From assembly GCF_014653695.1 (NCBI RefSeq), contig NZ_BNAR01000003.1, forward strand, positions 329,528 to 393,527: 64,000 bases of DNA, read 5' to 3'. Below, in pieces: positions 25,497-34,158 of the stretch; position 1 is the stretch's first letter, and each line of letters starts with the position of its first letter. The notes beneath the pieces were generated by a model. It saw only the letters and a program-made list of their open reading frames with translations, had not been told where the DNA came from and did not search any database. The DNA is from Lentzea cavernae. Lineage in GTDB: Bacteria > Actinomycetota > Actinomycetes > Mycobacteriales > Pseudonocardiaceae. The position numbers and the translations under genes are program-made.

Positions 25497-27346
25497 AGCT
25501 CACGACCGCGCAGGCGCTGGTCCGCTGGATGCTGGCCCAGCGCACGGAACTCTTCGACGGCACGGAAGCGCCTCTCTTCCCCGGCGTGTTCGCGATCTTC
25601 GGCCACGGCAACGTCCTCGGCCTGGGCAACGCCCTGGAGGAGGTCCGCGACCGCCTTCCGGTGTGGCGCGGCCACAACGAGCAGGGGATGGCCCTGGCGG
25701 CCGTCGGCATCGGCAAGGCCACGCACCGCCGTCAGGTCGGCGTCGCCACGTCGTCGATCGGCCCCGGCGCCCTGAACATGGTCACCGCGGCCGGCGTCGC
25801 CCACGCCAACCGCCTGCCGTTGCTGCTGCTGCCCGGCGACACGTTCACCGGCCGCGCACCGGACCCCGTCCTGCAGCAGGTCGAGCACTTCCACGACCCG
25901 ACGGCCACGGTCAACGACGCGTTCCGCGCGGTCAGCCGCTACTTCGACCGCATCACCCGCCCCGAGCAGCTGCTGTCGACGTTGCCGCAGGTGGCGCGCG
26001 TTCTCACCGACCCGGCCGACTGCGGCCCGGTGACCCTGGCGCTGCCCCAGGACGTCCAGGCGGAGTCCTACGACTTCCCCGACGCGCTGTTCGCCCCCGT
26101 CGTGCACCGCCCGCTGCGCCAACGCCCCGACGTGCGCGCACTGGCCGACGCCGCCTCCGCGATCCGTTCCGCCGAAAGGCCGCTGCTGGTGCTGGGCGGC
26201 GGCGTCCGCTACTCGGGCGCGGCGGGCCGGGCCCTGCGCTTCGCCGAACAGCACAACCTCCCGATCGTCGAGACGACGGCCGGCCGCACCCTCGTTCCGC
26301 ACGAGCACCCGCTGCACGCCGGCCCGCTCGGCATCACCGGCTCGACCTCGGCCAACGTTCTCGCCGGCGAGGCGGACCTGGTCATCGCCGTGGGCACCCG
26401 CCTGCAGGACTTCACCACCGCGTCCTGGACCGTCTTCTCGCCCGACGTGCGGATGATCTCGCTGAACGCCGCGCGCTTCGACGCCGTGAAGCACGGCTCG
26501 TCCGCCCTCGTGGCCGACGCCGACGAGGGCCTGCGCGAACTCACCGACGTCCTGGCGTCCTGGCAGGCCCCGGCGTCCTGGGCCGCCCGCGCCCAGTCCG
26601 AACGCTCCCAGTGGGACGCCCACATCACCTCATTGCGCGCTCCCGGCGAAGGCCTACCGACGTACGCACAGGTCGTCGGCGTCGTGAACGACGTCAGCGA
26701 ACCCACCGACTACGTCATGACGGCGTCCGGCGGCCTGCCGGGCGAACTGATCGGCGGCTGGCGGGCCACCGGCGAGTCCACGATGGACGTCGAGTACGGC
26801 TTCTCCTGCATGGGCTACGAACTGGCCGGCGCCTGGGGAGCCGCGATCGCGCACACACAAGGCGTCGTCACCACGCTCCTCGGCGACGGCAGCTACCTGA
26901 TGCTGAACTCCGAGCTCTTCTCCGCTGCCTTCGCAGGTCACGGCTTCGTGGCGGTCGTATGCGACAACGACGGTTACGCCGTGATCCACCGCCTGCAGAC
27001 GGGCCAGGGCGGCGCGGGCTACAACAACCTCTACGCCGACTGCACCTCGTCGCACCCCGAACCCCCGCGCACCGACTTCGCCGCCCACGCCTCGGCGATG
27101 GGCTGCGCGGTGTTCACCGTGGACTCGCTGGGCGACCTGGAAGGCGCTTACCGCAAGGCGCGCGAGGCGTCCGTGGCGGAGAAGCGCCCGGCCGTGGTCG
27201 TGATCCGCACGCACCCGTCTTCGTGGACGGAGGCCGGGGCGTGGTGGGAGGTCGGAGTGCCCGAGGTGGCGCACCGGTCCGAGATCACGTCGGCCCGCGA
27301 CGAGGTGCTGGAGGGCAAGGCGAAACAGGTCCGCTTTCTGAGCTGA
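25493..27346 (+). CDS. iolD: 3D-(3,5/4)-trihydroxycyclohexane-1,2-dione acylhydrolase (decyclizing)
   Basis: A 617-residue ThDP-dependent enzyme that opens the cyclitol ring to 5-deoxyglucuronate. It has the three-domain layout of the family. The N-terminal PYR domain has the conserved Glu in WRGHNEQGMALAAVG, the middle domain contains LLVLGGGVRYSGA, and the C-terminal PP domain has GDGSYLMLNSE as the ThDP/Mg motif. The GTG at 25493 overlaps the iolB stop. It ends the nine-gene operon. Confidence 0.95.
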   Translation: MKLTTAQALVRWMLAQRTELFDGTEAPLFPGVFAIFGHGNVLGLGNALEEVRDRLPVWRGHNEQGMALAAVGIGKATHRRQVGVATSSIGPGALNMVTAAGVAHANRLPLLLLPGDTFTGRAPDPVLQQVEHFHDPTATVNDAFRAVSRYFDRITRPEQLLSTLPQVARVLTDPADCGPVTLALPQDVQAESYDFPDALFAPVVHRPLRQRPDVRALADAASAIRSAERPLLVLGGGVRYSGAAGRALRFAEQHNLPIVETTAGRTLVPHEHPLHAGPLGITGSTSANVLAGEADLVIAVGTRLQDFTTASWTVFSPDVRMISLNAARFDAVKHGSSALVADADEGLRELTDVLASWQAPASWAARAQSERSQWDAHITSLRAPGEGLPTYAQVVGVVNDVSEPTDYVMTASGGLPGELIGGWRATGESTMDVEYGFSCMGYELAGAWGAAIAHTQGVVTTLLGDGSYLMLNSELFSAAFAGHGFVAVVCDNDGYAVIHRLQTGQGGAGYNNLYADCTSSHPEPPRTDFAAHASAMGCAVFTVDSLGDLEGAYRKAREASVAEKRPAVVVIRTHPSSWTEAGAWWEVGVPEVAHRSEITSARDEVLEGKAKQVRFLS

Positions 27347-27397
27347 ACTCCAACAGCGGATACCGCCTGCTCCGGCCCATCACGAGGATGGGTCCCC

Positions 27398-28081
27398 GTG
27401 AGCAAGCGGATGTTCAGGCTCGAGGCGGTCGCGCTGATCGTGTTCGGCGTTGTCCTGCTGGTGCCGCAGACCGGTCCGCGTTCCTCGTCGCTGCTGTTCC
27501 TCGGTGGTCTGCTGGTCGTCGCGGGGGTGGGGCTGGCCTGGTTCCAGGTCAGCGACGGCCAGGTCGTCGACCGGTACCGCCACGCCGTCGAGCAGCTCGG
27601 CAGCGACCAAGCCGAGGTCCGGATCGGCGGGCTGCACGAGCTGGACCAGATCGCGGAGGACTCGGCTAAGAGCCGTCCGCTCGTGGAGGGCACCATCGGT
27701 GACTTCCTGCGCGAGCGATTTCCCTGGACGGCCGCGGAGCAGCCGTCACGGCCCGCCGGCGCGAGTCCGGCACCGGACATCGAGGCTGCTCTGGCGATCC
27801 TCACCCGGCGGCCCGGCGCGGTGATCGACCTGTCCCACGTCGACCTGCGGGGCGTGAACCTGCGAGGGGTCAGCCTGCGCGAGGCCTCGCTGCGGGGCGC
27901 CTGCCTCGAAGGCGCCGACCTGCGCGCCGCCGACCTCACCGACGCGGACCTGCGCGGCGCCGACATGCGGGCCGGCAACCTCGACAAGGCGGCCCTCACC
28001 GGGGCCCGCGTCGACCGGCGAACGGTCTGGCCGCCCGACTTCACCCCGGCCCGTGTCTCTGCGTCGCTGTTCAGTGACTGA
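27398..28081 (+). CDS. Membrane-anchored pentapeptide-repeat protein
   Basis: A 227-residue protein. Two N-terminal transmembrane helices (EAVALIVFGVVLLVP and LLFLGGLLVVAGVGLAWF) are followed by a cytoplasmic helical region (VEQLGSDQAEVRIGGLHELDQIAED). Near residues 145-205 is a right-handed pentapeptide repeat stretch (LSHVDLRGVNLRGVSLREAS and onward). This architecture is common in actinobacteria, where function is unknown. It lies 51 bases after iolD and is probably separate from that operon. Confidence 0.8.
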   Translation: MSKRMFRLEAVALIVFGVVLLVPQTGPRSSSLLFLGGLLVVAGVGLAWFQVSDGQVVDRYRHAVEQLGSDQAEVRIGGLHELDQIAEDSAKSRPLVEGTIGDFLRERFPWTAAEQPSRPAGASPAPDIEAALAILTRRPGAVIDLSHVDLRGVNLRGVSLREASLRGACLEGADLRAADLTDADLRGADMRAGNLDKAALTGARVDRRTVWPPDFTPARVSASLFSD

Positions 28082-28163
28082 GACAACCCCATCGCGGGGA
28101 ACAACCCGCCGAACCGCTCCCTTGAACATTTAGTTAGGTCTACGAAACGTTCGAGGAGCACCC

Positions 28164-29159
28164 GTGAGCCTGTTGTTCTCCCCGCTGACCCTGCGCTCGG
28201 TCACGCTGCCGAACCGCATCGCGGTCAGCCCGATGTGCCAGTACTCGGTCGAGAAGGAGGACGGCGTCCCCACCGACTGGCACCTCGTCCACCTGGGCTC
28301 CCGCGCGGTCGGCGGCGCCGGCCTGGTGATGGCCGAGGCCACCGCGGTCGAGGCCATCGGGCGGATCTCGCCGCAGGACACCGGCATCTGGAACGACGAG
28401 CAGGTCGAGGCCTGGAAGCCGATCACGAAGTTCATCAAGGAGCACGGCTCGGTGCCCGCGATCCAGCTCGCGCACGCCGGCCGCAAGGCGATCGGTGACT
28501 GGGTGCCGGTGGCGCCCACGACCGAGCCGTTCCCCGGCGGCAACCAGCCGGAGAAGCTGAGGAACACGACGCAGATCGTGAAGGCGTTCGTCGACGCCGC
28601 GCTCAGGGCGATCGAGGCCGGCTTCGAGGTGCTCGAGGTCCACGCCGCGCACGGCTACCTGCTGCACGAGTTCTACTCGCCGCTGACGAACGAGGGCAGC
28701 ATCGAGGAGCGCATCGCCCTGCCCGTCGAGGTCACCGCCGCCGTGAGGGCAGCGGTCGGCCCCGAGGTGCCGGTGCTGGTGCGGATCAGCGGCACCGACT
28801 GGGTCGACGACGGCTGGACCGCCGACGACAGCGTCGTGCTGGCACAGGCGCTCAAGGCCGCGGGTGCGGACCTGATCGACGTGTCCAGCGGCGGCAACAC
28901 CGCGCAGGCGGACATCCCCGTGGGGCCCGGCTACCAGGTGCCGCTCGCCGAAGCTGTGCGACGCAAGGCAGACGTGCCCACGGGTGCGGTCGGCCTGATC
29001 ACCGAGGCGAAGCAGGCCGAGCAGGTTTTGGCGGACGGTTCCGCCGACCTGGTCCTGCTCGCGCGCGAACTGCTCCGCGACCCGTACTGGCCGCTGCACG
29101 CGGCACAGCAGCTGGGTGTGGAAGTCAGGGCGCCGAAGCAGTACGCCAGGGCTTTCTGA
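28164..29159 (+). CDS. Old Yellow Enzyme family NADH:flavin oxidoreductase (YqjM-like)
   Basis: A 331-residue FMN-dependent ene-reductase barrel. Features include RIAVSPMCQYS with the regulatory Cys of the YqjM (thermophilic-like) subclass, IQLAHAGRKA (substrate His region), EVHAAHGYLLHEFYSPLTNE, and GAVGLI ... LVLLARELLRDP (FMN phosphate site). It reduces activated C=C bonds using NAD(P)H, and the physiological substrate is unknown. A monocistronic unit is likely: 82 bases upstream and a long hairpin 11 bases downstream. Confidence 0.92.
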   Translation: MSLLFSPLTLRSVTLPNRIAVSPMCQYSVEKEDGVPTDWHLVHLGSRAVGGAGLVMAEATAVEAIGRISPQDTGIWNDEQVEAWKPITKFIKEHGSVPAIQLAHAGRKAIGDWVPVAPTTEPFPGGNQPEKLRNTTQIVKAFVDAALRAIEAGFEVLEVHAAHGYLLHEFYSPLTNEGSIEERIALPVEVTAAVRAAVGPEVPVLVRISGTDWVDDGWTADDSVVLAQALKAAGADLIDVSSGGNTAQADIPVGPGYQVPLAEAVRRKADVPTGAVGLITEAKQAEQVLADGSADLVLLARELLRDPYWPLHAAQQLGVEVRAPKQYARAF

Positions 29160-29170
29160 AAACGCCCTCA

Positions 29171-29220
29171 GAGTTCAAGGGCTGGGCACCGGGGTCACCG
29201 GTTGCCCAACCCTTGAACTC
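29171..29220. terminator. Long hairpin between convergent OYE and DUF3073 genes
   Basis: The left arm (29171-29192) and right arm (29198-29220) pair over 22 bases with one mismatch and one bulged T, around a 5-base loop GGTCA. It lies between two convergent stops, so it can end transcription both ways. No T-tract is present, as often in actinobacteria. Confidence 0.8.
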
Positions 29221-29232
29221 CGAAGGCTGAAT

Positions 29233-29421
29233 TCAGCGACGGTAATCGTCGTAGTCGTCGTACGGGTCGTCGTGTGGCTCGTCGCCACCACCACTCCCGT
29301 TCGCCGACCTTTCATCAGTCGACAGCTCGCGCTGCAACGCAGCGAAGTCGGTCTCATGAGAGCTGTATTTGAGCTCCCTGGCGACCTTCGTCTGCTTGGC
29401 CTTCGCTCGGCCGCGCCCCAT
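29233..29421 (-). CDS. DUF3073 family protein
   Basis: A 62-residue basic-then-acidic protein starting MGRGRAKAKQTKVARELKY, the hallmark of DUF3073. It has a SSHETDFAALQREL middle and an acidic tail rich in Asp and Tyr. The M. tuberculosis homologue (Rv0810c) sits directly beside purM; here about 22 kb of inserted genes separate the two. GAGGGGG is 8 bases upstream of the ATG. Function unknown. Confidence 0.9.
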   Translation of the reverse strand: MGRGRAKAKQTKVARELKYSSHETDFAALQRELSTDERSANGSGGGDEPHDDPYDDYDDYRR

Positions 29422-29594
29422 GGCTCGACCCCCTCGCACAGGGACGGGGGCGGCCGGGGGAACGGCGGCCCCACTCGTCTCGACAACTGATTCCTGGTAA
29501 CTACCGTACCGTGCCGATGGGGTTCCTCGCGACGCGGTAGGCGTGACACGTACCGCCAAATCTCGTGGCCGCCCCCGAGTGGAAGGATGCACAG

Positions 29595-30455
29595 GTGCCC
29601 AGACCGTTCGTCGCCTACCTACGGGTGTACGAACCGTTATCGGTCTTGGACGCTGAGCTAGCTTCCAAAGTGGAGAAAGCCCTGGAAGAGGGCCCTGTCC
29701 CCCGCTCGGAGGCAGGTGACCGGGAACGAGAGCTGTGGTTGCGATCACAGTTGGGACGAAAGCTCCTCCCGGGCGAGTCCTTCGACGTCATGACGATCAG
29801 TCCGGCCGAGGTTCCGACCTCCGAGGCCGCCAGGGTCGGGCAGGGTCCGCTCGTCTGCCCGCTGGACCTCCGGGCCCGCTCCGCCGCCGCCCTCGTGGGC
29901 TTCCTGGCCTCCGCGCCGCCGATCCTGCAGGACGCGGCCCTCGACCTCTCGCCGGAAACGGTCCGGGCGCGCGCGTCCGCCGTGATGGCCGAACTCTCCT
30001 CCGGCGCGGTCCACGTGATCTCCACGACGTGGACGATCCCGCTCCCGTGGTTCGCCCTCGTCGACCCGGCCCAGCGCCGTGTGGTCCTCGCCAGCGCCCA
30101 GGACGACCCGGAACGCCAGGTGTCGTGGCGGGTGGCCATGGCCGACGCCCGCCGCCGGGTCGCGCGGGCCCACCGGGTCGTGAAGCGCTCCCTGGGTGAC
30201 GACGGCCCGGCCAAGGTCCTCGCCGACACGGGCCGCTGGCTCGAGCACTTCCACCCGCACGCGGCCGTCGAGCTCGACTACGGCGGCCTGGTGCAGCTGC
30301 TGGAGGACAAGGACCTGCTCGAGGACACCTCGGCGGTCGACGTGAACGCCATCATCGACGCACTCGAAGCGGACGACGCCGAGGAGGTCGCGCTGCGCTA
30401 CGAGTCGCTGCGGGAGTTCTGGAGCGAGCTGGCCCGCAGGGAACGCCACGGCTGA
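29595..30455 (+). CDS. Conserved actinobacterial hypothetical protein
   Basis: A 286-residue soluble protein starting MPRPFVAYLRVYEPL, with no signal peptide or transmembrane segment. Notable stretches are LWLRSQLGRKLLPGESFDVM, PLVCPLDLRARSAAALVGFLAS, TTWTIPLPWFALVDPAQR and a C-terminal acidic helix region (VNAIIDALEADDAEEVALRYESLREFW). The GTG at 29595 has GGAAGG 8 bases upstream, while the in-frame GTG at 29565 has none. The last 58 bases overlap the convergent MFS gene. I do not recognise a functional family. Confidence 0.75.
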   Translation: MPRPFVAYLRVYEPLSVLDAELASKVEKALEEGPVPRSEAGDRERELWLRSQLGRKLLPGESFDVMTISPAEVPTSEAARVGQGPLVCPLDLRARSAAALVGFLASAPPILQDAALDLSPETVRARASAVMAELSSGAVHVISTTWTIPLPWFALVDPAQRRVVLASAQDDPERQVSWRVAMADARRRVARAHRVVKRSLGDDGPAKVLADTGRWLEHFHPHAAVELDYGGLVQLLEDKDLLEDTSAVDVNAIIDALEADDAEEVALRYESLREFWSELARRERHG

Positions 30456-31579
30456 AGCAGCACCCGCGCGGCCACGGCGGCCACCGCTGCCAGCACCATC
30501 GCCGCCGGCCATCCCACGGTCACCGCGACGAAGCTCGCGACGAACGGGGTCACCGAGGCGCTGAGGTAGTTCGCCGAGTTCTGCATGGCGATCGCGGTGG
30601 CGCTGCGGCCGTCCGGCGCCAGCTCACCGGCCTCGGTCACCGCGAGCCCGTTCCAGCACAGCGCGAACAACGACGTGGGCACCAGCACCGCGACCAGCAC
30701 CGGCAACGGCGCCTGGTCCAGCGCGGCGACCAGCACGAACCCACCTGCGGTGATCACTGAGACGATCTTCAACGGCCCGATCCGGCTGCGCGCCCGGTCC
30801 GACCACACCCCGACCGCCAGCCTCCCCGCCCCGCCGAGCACCTGCGCGACGGCGAAGACGGCCGCAGCCGCCGTGACGCTCATGCCGCGGTGCTCGTGCA
30901 GGAGAGGGACCATCAGCGCCGTGGTGGTGAACTGGGGCACCACGAGCAGGCCGCTGGCGAGCGACAGCCGCAGCAACCGGGGGTCCTTGAGCACCAGGCC
31001 GTGCTCGGAGGTCGCCCGGACCGCGCCGGGGGGTTCGCGGACCAGCAACGCCACCGCGAGCGCCACGAACGCCGTCACGCCCGCCAGCACGACGAACGCG
31101 GTGGGCACGCCGGACGACAGCGCGATCCCGGGCAGGACGGCGGCGGTGAGGGCCGCGCCGAGCGGGGTCGCCGTCTGGCGGACGCCCATCGCGAGCCCGC
31201 GCGACTCCTTGCTGAACCACGACATCACCGCCCGCCCGCTGGCCGCGTTGACGCTGGCCCCGAACAGGCCGGCCGCGAGCAGTGCGAGACCGGCGATCCA
31301 GGCGTTGCCCAGCGCCACGGCGAGAAGACAGGCCGCGGCACCCACGCCACCGATGGTCATCACGAGCCGTTCGCCGCGCCGGTCCGCGACGACTCCCCAC
31401 GGCACGAGAGCGATCATCGTGCCGAGGTTGACCGCACCGAGGAGAAGCCCGACCTGGGGCAGCGTGAGGGAGAAGTGCTGCTGGAGCTGCGGGCTGATCG
31501 CGGGCAGACCGAGGAAGACGGCCGCGTTCGTGCCCTGCGCCAACGCTCCGACAGACAGCACGACCCAGCGGTACCCCAT
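30398..31579 (-). CDS. Major facilitator superfamily transporter
   Basis: A 393-residue 12-helix MFS protein. It has the loop 2-3 motif WGVVADRRGERLVM (G-x-x-x-D-R-x-G-R-R class) and a matching inter-domain repeat GVWSDRARSRIG after helix 8. SRGLAMGVRQTATPLGAAL is typical of the OFA/nitrate-type branch. The substrate is unknown. The 3' end overlaps the convergent hypothetical gene by 58 bases. Confidence 0.85.
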   Translation of the reverse strand: MGYRWVVLSVGALAQGTNAAVFLGLPAISPQLQQHFSLTLPQVGLLLGAVNLGTMIALVPWGVVADRRGERLVMTIGGVGAAACLLAVALGNAWIAGLALLAAGLFGASVNAASGRAVMSWFSKESRGLAMGVRQTATPLGAALTAAVLPGIALSSGVPTAFVVLAGVTAFVALAVALLVREPPGAVRATSEHGLVLKDPRLLRLSLASGLLVVPQFTTTALMVPLLHEHRGMSVTAAAAVFAVAQVLGGAGRLAVGVWSDRARSRIGPLKIVSVITAGGFVLVAALDQAPLPVLVAVLVPTSLFALCWNGLAVTEAGELAPDGRSATAIAMQNSANYLSASVTPFVASFVAVTVGWPAAMVLAAVAAVAARVLLQPWRSLRASSLQNSRSDS

Positions 31580-31622
31580 GGGGGCACGCTAGGTCGGCTG
31601 CTCAGAAAGTGGAAAGGTCGTC

Positions 31623-32192
31623 TTATCTCTTGGGACGGTGGTGGCCGCGCTCGGCGGCCAGCAGCTCGTCCACCGACGCGCTCCCGCGCTGGTAGCGCGA
31701 GGCGATCTCGGCGTTGAGCTTGTCCACGACCACCTGCACCTCACGCCGCCGCACCGACACGGACGCCTCTTCCGAGATGAACGTCTCCAGCACCTCGATG
31801 AGCTTCGAGTCGTCCAGAGAGCTCACGTCGGAGAGGTCCACGTCGGAGATGAGCGCCTCGACGTGCCGTTGATGCGCATCAGCACGTGACGGCTCATGGG
31901 TCTGATACCGGCCCAGGCCGGTCGCGGGACCCACGGCGTTCGTGGAGAGGATCGTGGCCAGTTGGTCGACCACCGCTGAGCCGCCGGAGCTGCGGCGCTC
32001 TTGTTCGGCACGCACGATGTCGATCCGCGCGTGCAACAACCGGCGCAGGTAGGACAGATCTGTCTCTTCCTGCGCGGCCTCGTCGCGGAGTTCGCGCACC
32101 TCGACGAGCGGGCGCTGCTCGACGCCCTCCGTGTAGTCGGGGGCGAGCACCCGGTCGATTCGGCGGCGCCCGCCAGGACGCACCTCGATCAC
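31623..32192 (-). CDS. rsiG: RsiG-type c-di-GMP-binding anti-sigma factor
   Basis: A 189-residue helical protein of the RsiG family. In Streptomyces RsiG sequesters the sporulation sigma factor WhiG when bound to c-di-GMP, through two E(x3)S(x2)R(x3)Q(x3)D motifs on antiparallel helices. Here motif 2 is perfect: E142, S146, R149, Q153, D157. Motif 1 is E43, S47, R50, H54, D58, that is, with Gln replaced by His. The GTG at 32192 is used; a GTG at 32231 is the alternative. The cognate sigma factor is not in the window. Confidence 0.88.
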   Translation of the reverse strand: MIEVRPGGRRRIDRVLAPDYTEGVEQRPLVEVRELRDEAAQEETDLSYLRRLLHARIDIVRAEQERRSSGGSAVVDQLATILSTNAVGPATGLGRYQTHEPSRADAHQRHVEALISDVDLSDVSSLDDSKLIEVLETFISEEASVSVRRREVQVVVDKLNAEIASRYQRGSASVDELLAAERGHHRPKR

Positions 32193-32252
32193 GTGTCCAT
32201 CCTGCGGTAGATCCTCCCTACCCGCCAACACATCCCATGCACCAAACTTGTC

Positions 32253-33077
32253 TCAAATGTGCACGCCCAGCAGCTTTCGCGCCTCGTCCGGGGACAAAGC
32301 GGGTCGCTGGGCGATCTTGGAGAGACCTGCGGCACGTGCCACGAGCTGTGCGTTGTCCCGCACCGGCACGCCCCGCGAGTAGCTGACGGTGTCTTCCATA
32401 CCCACCCGGAGGTGGCCACCCGCACCCAAAGCGGTGAACATCACCGGCAGGGTGGTCCGGCCGATCCCGGTGGCCGAGAACGTCGCCCCGTCCGGCAGGG
32501 CGTTCAGGGCGGCGACCAGCGTCGCCGCGTCACCCGGCATGCCGCCGGGCACCCCCATCACGAAGTCGACGTGCACGTGACCGCCCGCGGGCAGGCCGTG
32601 CTGGTCAAGCAGGCGCTTCAGCGACGCGAGCTGCCCGACGTCGAAGATCTCGTACTCCGGGACGATGCCGCGTTCCTGCATGCCCTTGTGCAGGGAGACG
32701 ATGAACTCCCAGCGGTTCAGGAACACGTCGTCACCGAAGTTGACGGTGCCCATCGTGCAGGACGCCGAGTCCGGCATCGCCTCCAGCACGCGCAGGCGGT
32801 CTTCCTCGGGGTCGTGCACCGACCCGCCGGTCGACAGCTGCACGACGAGGTTGGTCTCGGAGCGCAACGCCTCGACGGTGGCCTTGAGCAGACCCAGGTC
32901 GAGCGACGGCTTCGCGTCCTCGCCCCGGATGTGGACGTGGATCATCGCCGCGCCGACCTGCTCGCAGCTCTGCGCCGTCTTGACCAGCTCTTCCAGGGTC
33001 ACCGGAAGCTGCGGGACGTCGGCTTTCGCGTGCTCCGCTCCGGTGGGAGCGACAGTGATGAGCGTGCCCAGGGACAT
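32253..33077 (-). CDS. BKACE-family beta-keto acid cleavage enzyme
   Basis: A 274-residue TIM-barrel metalloenzyme of the 3-keto-5-aminohexanoate cleavage family, which condenses a beta-keto acid with acetyl-CoA. Zn ligands are expected in MIHVHIRGEDAKPSLD (His-x-His) and GHVHVDFVMGVPGGMPGD. The C-terminal GGHLRVGMEDTVSYSRGVPVRDNAQLV is the family hallmark. The actual keto acid cannot be inferred. It lies between rsiG and ygfZ on the same strand. Confidence 0.9.
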   Translation of the reverse strand: MSLGTLITVAPTGAEHAKADVPQLPVTLEELVKTAQSCEQVGAAMIHVHIRGEDAKPSLDLGLLKATVEALRSETNLVVQLSTGGSVHDPEEDRLRVLEAMPDSASCTMGTVNFGDDVFLNRWEFIVSLHKGMQERGIVPEYEIFDVGQLASLKRLLDQHGLPAGGHVHVDFVMGVPGGMPGDAATLVAALNALPDGATFSATGIGRTTLPVMFTALGAGGHLRVGMEDTVSYSRGVPVRDNAQLVARAAGLSKIAQRPALSPDEARKLLGVHI

Positions 33078-33096
33078 GTACCGGGACTTTAGGGCG

Positions 33097-34158
33097 TCAC
33101 GCCCTCAAGTTGCGAACAGCTTCCCGGCCCAATCCGGGCGTGTCAGCGGGCACCGAGTCGGGGTCGATCCGCGCCGCGACCTCGCGCTCGGGGGCACCCG
33201 CGGTCAGCTCCGCGTCGATCGGCACAGACCGCTTGACCAGCGCCAACGCGATCGCGCCGAGCTCGTGGTGCAGCGCCACGCTGCCCACCCGGCCCACCGC
33301 GCGGCCGTCCAGCGCTACCGGGTCACCGGGCTCGGGCTGGGCATCCGCAGAACCATCCAGGTGGAGTAGGAGCATCCGCCGCGGCGGTCGTCCCACGTTG
33401 TGGACCTTCGCGACCGTCTCCTGGCCGCGGTAGCACCCCTTGTTCAGGTGCACGGCCGGGTCGATCAGGCCGACCTCGTGCGGGATCGTGCGTTCGTCGG
33501 TGTCGACGCCCTGCCGCGCGCGCAGCGACTCGACCCGCAGCGCCTCGAACGCGTAGCTGCCCGCGGGGCGCGCGCCGGCGTCCGTGATGCGCTCCCACCA
33601 CGCCGCCTTCTCGTCGCGCGGGACCAGCAGGTCGAAGGCGTTCGGACCGGGCCACGACGCCTTGCGGACGAAGCCCTCTCCGAGCGCGTCGACCCCGGAC
33701 GGCCGCGGGACGCCGAGCTTCTCGAGCAGCGCGGGCGCGTCCGGACCGGTGATCGTCAGCAGCGCGAACTCGCCGGTGGCGTCGCGCGGCTCGACCTTGG
33801 ACCAGAAGACCATCTTCTTCAGGTACGCGAGCAGGTCGTCGACCTTCTCGACGTCGAGGAACACCGTTCCGCCGACGTTCGCGACCACCATGTGGTGCTC
33901 CAGGCGCCCCTGGGCGTCGAGGATCAGCGCCTCGGTGGCCGCGCCCTCGCCCAGCTGCTCGAAGTGCTGGCTCGTGAGCTGGTGCAGCCACTTGAGCCGG
34001 TCCTCGCCGGGGATCGCGATGATCCCGCGGTTCGAGCGGTCGACGACGACCACCGAACGGGCGGCTGACCGCTGCTCCGCGAACGGGTCTCCGTAGTGCC
34101 AGGCGACGCCGGCATCCGTCGAATCGTCGGGCGGCGGGACGGCTCCGGGGAGAGTCAC
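33097..34158 (-). CDS. ygfZ: Folate-binding Fe-S assembly protein YgfZ
   Basis: A 353-residue GcvT-like protein that uses tetrahydrofolate to assist repair or assembly of Fe-S enzymes. The signature KGCYRGQE with its conserved Cys lies near residue 250. The N-terminal part has VVVDRSNRGIIAIPGEDRLKWLHQLTSQ. The GTG at 34158 overlaps the fur stop (GTGA) and has GGAG nearby, so it is co-translated with the metalloregulator. Confidence 0.92.
   Translation of the reverse strand: MTLPGAVPPPDDSTDAGVAWHYGDPFAEQRSAARSVVVVDRSNRGIIAIPGEDRLKWLHQLTSQHFEQLGEGAATEALILDAQGRLEHHMVVANVGGTVFLDVEKVDDLLAYLKKMVFWSKVEPRDATGEFALLTITGPDAPALLEKLGVPRPSGVDALGEGFVRKASWPGPNAFDLLVPRDEKAAWWERITDAGARPAGSYAFEALRVESLRARQGVDTDERTIPHEVGLIDPAVHLNKGCYRGQETVAKVHNVGRPPRRMLLLHLDGSADAQPEPGDPVALDGRAVGRVGSVALHHELGAIALALVKRSVPIDAELTAGAPEREVAARIDPDSVPADTPGLGREAVRNLRA

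Noticed and set aside
28082..28163. Promoter and operator for the OYE gene
   Set aside because: A TTGAAC at 28122-28127 is present, but no -10 hexamer with correct spacing is convincing, and the short GCGGG/CCCGC stem is only five bases.
29595..30455. Assignment of the hypothetical protein as Rv0811c homologue
   Set aside because: Position next to DUF3073 is suggestive, but the strand differs and I cannot see sequence similarity, so no name was given.
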